Source: Streptacidiphilus sp. 4-A2 (GTDB taxonomy: Bacteria; Actinomycetota; Actinomycetes; Streptomycetales; Streptomycetaceae). From it: a stretch of DNA of 64,000 bases. The stretch lies in assembly GCA_014284505.1 (NCBI GenBank), contig JAAFYY010000001.1, positions 2,666,001 through 2,730,000 of the forward strand. The letters are read 5' to 3'. Each line of letters starts with the position of its first letter. Position 1 is the first letter of the stretch. Of this stretch, positions 58,101-64,000 are shown one piece after another. The notes beneath the pieces are model-generated. The model searched no databases, was not told where the DNA came from, and saw only the letters and a list, made by a program, of their open reading frames with translations. The position numbers were made by a program, and so were the translations under genes.

Positions 58101-59182
58101 GCTCGCCGGCGGGCAGGGTGACGCTGGCGGTGACCGTGGCCCAGGTTTCATAGCCGCCGGTGTCCGGAACCGCGACCGCGCCGGTCAGATCGGTGCCGGA
58201 GCCGTTGGCGATGTGCAGCGCGTCGGTGATCCCGTACGGCGAGGACACCCGGAGGGAGACCGTGTAGATCCCGGCGGTGGCCACATTGACGGTGTAGTCG
58301 AACCACTGGCCCGCCGTGGTCCAGCCCAGGTCGTACCCGCCGCCGGCCGCACCGGCGTCCGCGGTGTCGGCGGTGGTCTCCAGATCGACCCCGTCGGAAC
58401 GGTAGCTGTCGGCGGTGCCGTTGGCGGAGGTGACGTTGTACGCCACACCCTGGCCGCCGGTGTCGTAGTTGGCCACCTGGACCGTGCCCGGGACGGCGGC
58501 GGCGTCCCGCCGAACGGCTGGGCCGCGCCCGATCCGCCCGAACCGCCGCCCGAGTCCTGGGTGAAGGCCATGTTGTGGAAGTTCCAGCCGTTGGAGTCCT
58601 GGTCCACGGTGAGCGTCTGCTGCCCGGCGGGCAGGGTGACGGTGGCGGTGACCGTGGCCCAGGTCTCGTAGCCGCCGGTGTTCGGCACCGCGACCGCGCC
58701 GGTCAGGCTGGTGCCTGAGGAATTGGCGATGTGCAGCGCGTCGGCGATCCCGTACGGCGAGGACACCCGGAGGGCGACGCTGTACGTCCCGGCGGTGGCG
58801 ACATCGACGGTGTAGTCGAACCACTGACCGGCCGTGGTCCAGCCCAGGTCGTACGTGCCCCGGCCGGACTGGTGCCCTGCGTGTCGGCGGTGGTCTCCAG
58901 ATCGACCCCGTCGGAACGGTAGCTGTCGGCGGTGCCGTTGGCGGAGGTGACGTGTACGCCACACCCTGGCCGCCGGTTCGTAGTTCGCCGCCTGCACCGT
59001 GCCCGGGACGGCGGCCGGGTGGCCGCCGTAGGGGCGCTGCGGCGGCGTAGGCCGAGCTGCGGACACCGACCAGTGACAGGGCCAACAGACCCGCGACCAC
59101 CAGCGCACGCAACGTGGGTCGGCGTCGGGCGGTCGCGGTCTGCGCGCGGGGCGCCGCGACCGCAGGAGGGGAGGAAGCCTCA
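55150..59182 (-). CDS. Secreted GH3 beta-glycosidase with two CBM6 and one discoidin module; frameshifts in the N-terminal part
   Basis: About 1340 residues. Signal peptide 'VVAGLLALSLVGVRSSAYA', CBM6 copy 1 and copy 2 ('YDLGWTTAGQWFDYTV', 'QQTLTVDQDSNGWNFH'), Gly/Thr linker, F5/8 type C domain ('WSSAFSDPQWLEVDLGSQQQ'), GH3 N-domain ('MEDGPNGVGDGTGGV', 'KHTAAYDQEQYP') with the nucleophile Asp in 'FITSDWGADY', GH3 C-domain ('NNGLLPLNPN'), fibronectin-like domain ('PPEQLKGFQRVTLSPGQS') and an Ig-like C-terminus. About 1100 residues from CBM6 copy 2 onward are intact; breaks cluster at 58505, 58875, 58945, 58975, 59015 and 59125. ATG 59182 has 'gaaggg'. Extracellular hydrolysis of plant or fungal beta-glycans. 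Confidence 0.88.
58043..59018 (-). repeat. Recently duplicated CBM6 module (two copies, 518 bp apart)
   Basis: 58043-58503 and 58561-59018 are near-identical at DNA level over about 460 bp, including synonymous positions, with the stretch around 'gaagttccagccgttggagt' identical in both. A segmental duplication inside the gene is the simplest explanation. Confidence 0.8.
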
Positions 59183-59251
59183 TGACGTTCCCTTCAGTAG
59201 CCTGAACTTTCATCTCCGGCGCCGGACCGCTCGGTCGGTCGGCGGTGCTTC

Positions 59252-59310
59252 GGCAGGGCGGTGGTTCGGCGGGGCGGTGGTTCACGGGGCGGTGGTTCAA
59301 CGGGGCGACG
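59252..59310. repeat. Tandem repeat, 15-16-bp unit
   Basis: ggcagggcggtggttc (59252-59267), ggcggggcggtggttc (59268-59283) and acggggcggtggttc (59284-59298), then a partial fourth. A second low-complexity run of cggtggtg units lies at about 59438-59463. Confidence 0.75.
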
Positions 59311-59566
59311 GCCCGGCCGGGCCGGACGCCGCCCACGGACGTCCACGATCGGCCCGCACGCACGCGCCCGGGTCAGCTCGGTCGGGCACGGCTGGGCAGA
59401 CCGGATCCGCGGATGTCCGCAGGCGGCGTGTGAGTAGTGCGGTGGTGCGGTGGTGCGGGTGGTGACAGGGCATGGCAAACCGCAGTTGCCGCAAAGCAGC
59501 AGTTCAGCGCGCCGCAGGTCGTCCCGCCGACCATGGAGCGTGCTTTTCCCGAGCATGAGCACAGAG

Positions 59567-59586
59567 CTGAGAGAGCGCTCTCTCAG
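59567..59586. promoter_or_regulatory. LacI-type operator CTGAGAGAGC/GCTCTCTCAG
   Basis: Perfect 20-bp palindrome with the central GAGCGCTC core recognised by LacI-family sugar regulators of Streptomyces (for example CebR, whose site has the core GGAGCGCTCC). It lies 385 bp upstream of the GH3 start. No LacI gene is in the window. Confidence 0.75.
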
Positions 59587-59899
59587 GTCTATGGCAGCAG
59601 CCCTGCCCTGTCAAGGTTCCGCGACGGATCGAGAAAGCCGGCGGGCGGGTGAACCCGAACACCAGGCCCGCACTCAACGGCCGTCGGCGAGGCGGGGTTG
59701 AAGTATTGCGGCAGGTCAGGGCCCGTCGAGCAACGGTCGTTGCCCAGGCCGACCGACGGACACGGGGACGGAGGCATCACCGTCACGGACCAGGTTCCGG
59801 TACGCATGGCCGCGCCGACAACGACGGCCCCGGCCAGCACGAGTGCTGACCGGGGCCGAGGTGGCGCAGACGGGCGATCGAAAAAAATTTGACGCCAGG

Positions 59900-60303
59900 T
59901 CAGCGAACGGTGATCGCAAGGGTGTTGGACACCGCACCGCCGCCGACGAGGCGCAGGTGGTTGACACCCTTCAGGCCCAGCTCGGCGTGCAGCCCGTAGC
60001 CGCCGCTGCGGGTGACCGTGGTGGTGGCGGGCAGCGAGACCCAGTGACCACCGCGCAGCTGCTGGAGCGTCAGCTGCGTGCCGGCCTTGAGGTGGGTGGT
60101 CTGGCCGGTGATCTGGAACAGCTTCCAGGCAGCGACGGTGGAGGTGCTGCTGTGCGCAGTGACGGTAGCGGCGGCGGCCTTGACCGACACGGTGGTCGGC
60201 GCGGCGGCGTTGGCGGTGGCCGGGAGCACGGCGACACCGGCGAGGGGGCGATGACGGCGGCGGCGCCGAGGGTGCGGACGCGGAGGGAGGTGCGAGCAGA
60301 CAT
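59900..60303 (-). CDS. Small secreted protein, one frameshift
   Basis: About 134 residues. Signal peptide 'RVRTLGAAAVIAPLAGVAVL' to 'ATANAAAP' (the break near 60247 lies in its C run), then an all-beta region: 'AAWKLFQITGQTTHLKAGTQ', 'LTLQQLRGGHWVSLPATTTV', 'GVNHLRLVGGGAVSNTLAIT'. It resembles a single Ig-like/SH3-like extracellular module without catalytic motifs. ATG 60303. Function unknown. Confidence 0.72.
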
Positions 60304-60507
60304 GGGAGTCCCCCAGGGAGTGCGAGTGGCGAGAGCAAATGATCAGTCCGCACGGCCGGGCTTCGCTTACCGCCGCGACCTGCGATATGAGAATCCTGTC
60401 AGGCAGCTGTCCGCGCTTGATCCGCAGATCGTCACAGCGATGTAACAGCACACGAACCATCACCCCGGCCGACGCCCTCCGGGCGGGGTGACGGCCGCCT
60501 GCGCCGG

Positions 60508-61032
60508 CTACGGCGTCTCGTCGAGGTGATCGGCGTAGTGGGCGATGGCCCGGCGGTGCTGCTGCACCTGCGGGTCGGCACTGGTGGCGGCGGTGACCAG
60601 CAGCAGGATTCGGACCGCTTCACCGGATTCCCCGGCGTTGTGCAGGGTCATGGCGAGGAAGGTGCGCAGCGCGGCGTCGTCGGGGAACTCGGTCAGGCCG
60701 AGACGGAGGGTTGTCAGCGACTCCTGGTAACGGCCCAGCAGCCGGTAGGTGCTGCCGAGTCCGAGAAAGGCTCCGTGCCGGTCCTCCGGCGACAGGCCCG
60801 GCAGCTCCAGGGCGCGGCAGTAGAACGGGGCGGCCTCCGCCTCCAGACCGAGGGTGTCGTGGATCCAGGCGGTCTGGTAGGCGATGCCGGCCTGCTGCGG
60901 GTGCTGTTCGCTGAGGGCCACCAGCTGGATCCGGTCCTGTTCGGTGCCCTGTTGCCGCAGTCGCACCGCTCGGTGGAGCAGGTCCTGCCGGAGCCCGGCC
61001 GGGGAAGGTGTGTTGTGCGCTTGATCGTCCAT
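60508..61032 (-). CDS. Tetratricopeptide repeat protein
   Basis: Intact, 174 residues. Helical pairs with TPR consensus: 'AGIAYQTAWIHDTLGLEAEA', 'HGAFLGLGSTYRLLGRYQES', 'LTTLRLGLTEFPDDAALRTF' and 'LAMTLHNAGESGEAVRILL'. A common stand-alone Streptomyces TPR protein of unknown partner. ATG 61032. Confidence 0.85.
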   Translation of the reverse strand: MDDQAHNTPSPAGLRQDLLHRAVRLRQQGTEQDRIQLVALSEQHPQQAGIAYQTAWIHDTLGLEAEAAPFYCRALELPGLSPEDRHGAFLGLGSTYRLLGRYQESLTTLRLGLTEFPDDAALRTFLAMTLHNAGESGEAVRILLLVTAATSADPQVQQHRRAIAHYADHLDETP

Positions 61033-61189
61033 GTCGGCTCACGCTGCCACAGCCGCCGGACGGAATGCGTGCGATATACGCGATCGGTCGACAGCGCTGC
61101 CGGGGTCGGCCGAGCCCGGCCCCGGCAGCGCCAGGACCTTGGACCGGGCGGCCGGTCGTCGCCATGTTGTCCGATGGGAAGCACAGCTG

Positions 61190-61260
61190 TGGGAACAGGG
61201 CCTCGTGGACCGCTCCTGGGCGCGGGCGCGCCTGCGAGTTGTCACGAGGCCCTGTTCCCA
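61190..61260. repeat. Perfect 18-bp inverted repeat with a 35-bp centre
   Basis: Left arm tgggaacagggcctcgtg (61190-61207) and its exact reverse complement (61243-61260) flank 35 bp. It lies between the PEBP gene and the TPR gene (both minus strand). It could be an operon terminator; arm length and loop size are unusual for that, and a transposon remnant is possible. Confidence 0.75.
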
Positions 61261-61310
61261 GCGGTATCCGCCACGGCTGCCCGAAGCGGGCGGCCGGGCG
61301 CGGCCGGGGG

Positions 61311-61883
61311 TCAGCGTTCGTAGACGCCGGTCAGTCGGCCGCGGCCCAGGAACAGGTGTGCTGACGGCGTCCAGGAGCGCCCGGGGGCGTGCGCGGTCCA
61401 CCGCGCGCGCGTTCGGGTCGCGCCCAGCGGGCTTTCCAGGGCGAACAGTTGAAAAATGTAGCGGTGCGGTCCGTGGCCCTTGATGGGCCCCGGACCGTGG
61501 TAGCCGCGGCCGATGACCGCCCGCAGCACCTGCACCCCGGGGCCGGGCTGCTTCGCGGCCAGGGCGCCGGGCTCCAGGTGCGTGGTCGTCGGGTCGATCA
61601 GGGCGACACAGTGCACGGCGGGCCTGGCCGTGGGGACGTCGACGTCCTCGACGACCAGGAGCAGCTGCGCGGTACCGGCCGGGGGCGGGCTCCAGGCCAG
61701 CTGCGGGGACAGGTTGTCGCCGCCCACGTTCTTGCCGCAGTGCTCCAGGAGCATGGAGCCGCCGTCGCCGAAGTCCCGGCTGGTGAGGGTCAGCAGTTCG
61801 GGGCCGTGCAGGTTGGGCAGGTTCCAGGCCAGATGGGTCTCGCCTGCCCTGCGGTTCTTCAGGAGTCGGCCGAGCAGGCTCAT
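61311..61883 (-). CDS. YbhB/YbcL (PEBP-like) protein, two compensating frameshifts
   Basis: About 190 residues. 'FGDGGSMLLEHCGKNVGGDN' and 'LSPQLAWSPPPAGTAQLLLV', the ligand motif 'VEDVDVPTARPAVHCV', and 'GPHRYIFQLFAL' are the PEBP family signatures. Between about 61365 and 61425 the best reading uses another frame ('AVDRARPRALLDAVS'). ATG 61883 overlaps the stop of the isochorismatase gene, with 'ggagg' upstream. Phospholipid- or small-molecule-binding; role unknown. Confidence 0.82.
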   Translation of the reverse strand: MSLLGRLLKNRRAGETHLAWNLPNLHGPELLTLTSRDFGDGGSMLLEHCGKNVGGDNLSPQLAWSPPPAGTAQLLLVVEDVDVPTARPAVHCVALIDPTTTHLEPGALAAKQPGPGVQVLRAVIGRGYHGPGPIKGHGPHRYIFQLFALESPLGATRTRARWTAHAPGRSWTPSAHLFLGRGRLTGVYER

Positions 61884-62447
61884 CGGGTGGCCTCCACCGT
61901 GTCGATGACCTCGGCGGTGGTGGCGGTCTCGCCGATCTTGGGGAAGACACGCTCGACGCTGTGCCGGTGGGAGTCGGCGTCGGGGTCGCTCATGGCGTCG
62001 GTGGCCAGGACGACGTGGTAGCCGTAGTCGGAGGCGGAGCGCGCGGTCGACTCGACGCCCGAACTGGTGGAGATCCCGGCGAGCACTATCTGGGTGACGC
62101 CCAGGTCCCGCAGCAGGGTGTCGAGTCCGGTGTCGTGGAACGCGCTGCGCCGCCGCTTGGTGACCAGGTGGTCGGTCGGCTGCACGTCGAGCTCGTCGAC
62201 CAGCTCGGCCCAGTCGGGCGGCAGCGCGCCGCCGCCCCGGGACCAGCCGGCTTCGGTGCGTCCCGGCGCGCGGCCGGTGACGTTGACCAGGATCACCGGC
62301 AGGCTGTGCCGACGGAACTCGGCGGCCAGGTGCGCCGCCTGCTTGACGACGACGGTGACCGCAGGATCGCTCTGGCCGGAGACGATGCCCTTCTGCAGGT
62401 CGATCACCACCAGTGCGGACCTGGGGTCGATGGTTGTCAGTGCCATG
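61880..62447 (-). CDS. Isochorismatase-family protein without the catalytic Cys
   Basis: Intact, 188 residues. 'SALVVIDLQKGIV' supplies the Asp, 'HLVTKRRRSAFHDTGLD' the Lys, but the position normally occupied by the nucleophilic Cys reads 'LAGISTSSGVESTARSAS' (Gly), as in PhzD-like and many uncharacterised members. ATG 62447 has 'ggag' at 7 bases. The frame is continuous with the upstream transporter because the transporter stop lies in another frame, so a fusion is not needed. Cysteine-independent hydrolysis or ligand binding is expected. Confidence 0.83.
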
Positions 62448-62458
62448 GTGGCTTCTCC

Positions 62459-64000
62459 TACGGGTGACGAAATGGTGCGGATGTCGGAGGACGGCGTGGC
62501 CGCCGGAGCCGGAGCACCGTCGGCGGCTGCCGCTTGTGTCTTCAGTCCGGTGGCGCCGGGGTTGGCGCCGCGCAGCAGGGAGACGATCGCGGCGAGGAAG
62601 GCGAGGGCCGCGCCGAAGGCGAACACGATGACCAGCCCCGAGTGGAAGGGGCCGGAGATCAGATGCGGGAAGAACTCGCGTCCGGTCAGCGCCTGTTGCT
62701 GTTCTGCTGTCAGGTGGGTCAGCACACCGCTGGGTTGCAGCAGGTGCTGGATCGGGTTGACGCCCAGTTGGGCGGCGAACAGCGAGGAGACCGGGGGCAG
62801 GCCGCCGACCTGGGCGGCGACGTGGGCCGGGACGCCCTGCTGTTGCAGGCCGCTGGTGAGGGTGCGCGGCAGGCTTCCGGCCAGTCCGGCGATCATCAGC
62901 GAGAAGAACACGCCGATGGAGACGGCGGTACCCGAGTTCTGGAAGGTGGCCCGCATACCGGAGGCAACGCCGCGCAACTGGCTCGGCACGCTGCCCATGA
63001 TGGAGGAGGAGTTGGGGGAGGCGAACATGCCGCTGGCGATCCCGTTGAGCGCGATCAGCACCGCGAAGATCCAGTAGCTGAAGGCGACCGGCAGGAGCAT
63101 CAGGCCCAGGAAGCTGGCGCCGAACAGCATTGCACCGCCAGTGGCCAGGCCCCGGGAGCCGATCCGGTCGGACAGGTACCCCGACACCGGGCCCGCGGCG
63201 AGGAAGCCGGCCGTCAGCGGCAGCATGAAGATGCCGGCCCACAGCGGCGTGCTGCCGTAGTCGTAGCCGTGCAGCGGCAGCCAGATCCCCTGAAGCCAGA
63301 TGATCAGTACGAACTGCATGCCGCCGCGGCCGATCGATATCGCCAGGCCCGCCAGGTTGCCGAAGGTGAAGGCCCGCAGACGGAAGAGGCTCAGTTGCAC
63401 CATCGGCGCGGAGACGCGCCGCTCGATGGCGACAAACGCGGCCAGCAGGACCAGCCCGCCGGCGATCAGCCCGTCGACCAGCGGGTTGGTCCAGCCCATG
63501 GTGTGTCCGCCGTAGGGCTGGAGGCCGAAGGTGACCGCGATCAGGATCGCGCTCAGCCCGATCGCGAAGGTGATGTTGCCCCACCAGTCGATCCGGCCGC
63601 CGCCGCGCTGGCCGGTCTCGCGCAGGGTGCGGTAGGCCCACAGCGTGAAGAAGACGCCGACGGGCACGTTCACCCAGAACACCGCCCGCCAGTCCCACGC
63701 CGCGAGCAGGCCGCCCGCGACCAGGCCGATGAACATTCCGCCCAGCCCGGCGACCTGGTTGATGCCCAGGGCGAAGCCGCGCTGCTCCTTGGGGAAGGCG
63801 TCGGTCAGGATCGCGGCCGAGTTGGCGGTGAGCATCGAGCCGCCGACGGCCTGCAACAGCCTCCAGGCGATCAGCCACATCGCTCCGTGGGCGCCGTCGA
63901 AGGGATCGAAGGAGAGCAGGATCGAAGCGACGGTGAAGACCGCGAACCCGGAGTTGTAGATCCGGACCCGGCCGAACATGTCGCCGAGCCGGCCCACGGT
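62459..64000 (-). CDS. DHA2-type MFS drug exporter (5' end outside the window)
   Basis: 514 or so residues visible; the N-terminus lies beyond the right edge. Motif A 'GRLGDMFGRVRIYNSG', then 'GGSMLTANSAAILTDAFPKE' and 'GFALGINQVAGLGGMFIGLV' (motif C-like), 'WRAVFWVNVPVGVFF' and 14-helix layout define the EmrB/QacA family. As written the frame runs into the isochorismatase; a one-base shift gives a TAG at 62461-62459 right before that gene's RBS, which I take as the end. It heads a three-gene operon with the isochorismatase and PEBP genes. Confidence 0.86.

Larger units (their letters stand above)
59183..59899. other. 717-bp stretch: long leader of the GH3 gene, operator and repeats, no clear gene
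   Basis: Nothing on either strand looks like a conserved protein. It holds ttcag-tagc-ctgaa next to the GH3 RBS (59193-59206), GC-rich minisatellites, the LacI-type operator, a hairpin with arms gccccggccagc/gctgaccggggc (59827-59856), and an unusual seven-A run (59881-59887) just past the stop of the next minus-strand gene, giving a U run in that transcript. Confidence 0.5.

Noticed and set aside
55081-58671. A 1196-codon open frame on the plus strand opposite the GH3 gene
   Set aside because: It is the mirror of a high-GC gene: composition is dominated by G, R, V and A with no motifs, while the minus strand holds a complete GH3 protein.
61880-63997. MFS-isochorismatase fusion protein
   Set aside because: The isochorismatase has its own RBS and ATG, and a stop for the transporter exists one base out of frame just before it. 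A fusion is possible but not required.
1-64000. tRNA, rRNA, CRISPR arrays, insertion sequences, replication origin
   Set aside because: No T-loop-like GTTCGA-type context in the gaps, no regularly spaced repeats with unique spacers, no transposase gene (the IS30-like HTH belongs to a regulator), and no DnaA-box cluster or partition genes were seen.

Overview
This window is high-GC actinobacterial chromosome, most likely Streptomycetaceae (Streptomyces, Kitasatospora or Streptacidiphilus). Codon third positions are almost all G or C. Gene families typical of that group include the DUF4097/MarR pair, an ECF42 sigma factor with a DGPF protein, CsbD, PRC-barrel, DUF6458, DUF3099, DUF5808, CGNR, DUF4916 and roadblock/LC7 proteins. 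I saw no tRNA, rRNA, CRISPR array, prophage or intact insertion sequence. The genus cannot be decided from the sequence alone.

The reading frame is broken very often. I count more than 60 places where a recognisable protein continues in another frame, often where a run of G or C is one base too short. The proteins remain conserved on both sides of each break. I therefore read most breaks as base-calling or assembly errors, merge the pieces into single genes and state where each break lies. Only a few genes with very many breaks are typed as pseudogene.

Layout. 1-10.8 kb: end of a HAD-like protein, prolyl oligopeptidase, DUF4097 protein diverging from an IS30-HTH/MarR regulator, NmrA-type reductase diverging from an HxlR regulator, ECF42 sigma/DGPF pair, PadR regulator diverging from an FAD monooxygenase, alpha/beta hydrolase. 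11-18.8 kb: a stress and envelope block with a SigB-type promoter (Rho_N-like protein, YihY, DUF6458, patatin, acyltransferase, GAF/SpoIIE phosphatase, SigB/F-type sigma factor, CsbD, PRC-barrel). 18.9-28 kb: AI-2E transporter, endonuclease VII homologue, short-chain dehydrogenase with clear operators, thymidine kinase coupled to a micro-ORF, LysR-cupin-DoxX, and a zinc-finger/HTH protein under two large palindromes. 28-35.5 kb: secreted nuclease, LLM oxidoreductase with an SRPBCC partner, HxlR regulator, secreted purple acid phosphatase. 35.6-45.4 kb: small conserved proteins, MFS/CGNR pair, PhzF, two orphan roadblock proteins, DUF4916, AraC regulator, dienelactone hydrolase. 45.5-48.9 kb: btuFCD cobalamin importer behind a cobalamin riboswitch. 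49-55 kb: TetR/monooxygenase pair, then a NarL-type two-component system diverging from an ABC exporter. 55-64 kb: large secreted GH3 enzyme with duplicated CBM6 modules and a distant LacI-type operator, small secreted protein, TPR protein, and an MFS-isochorismatase-PEBP operon running off the right edge.

Most of the window is divergent regulator/target pairs in which the operator can be read between the genes. The clearest regulatory elements are the cobalamin riboswitch, the paired palindromes at 27.63-27.68 kb, the operator-embedded promoter at 23.82-23.88 kb and a predicted leaderless promoter for the phosphatase. A second theme is repeated short tandem arrays with a 15-bp period at gene borders.
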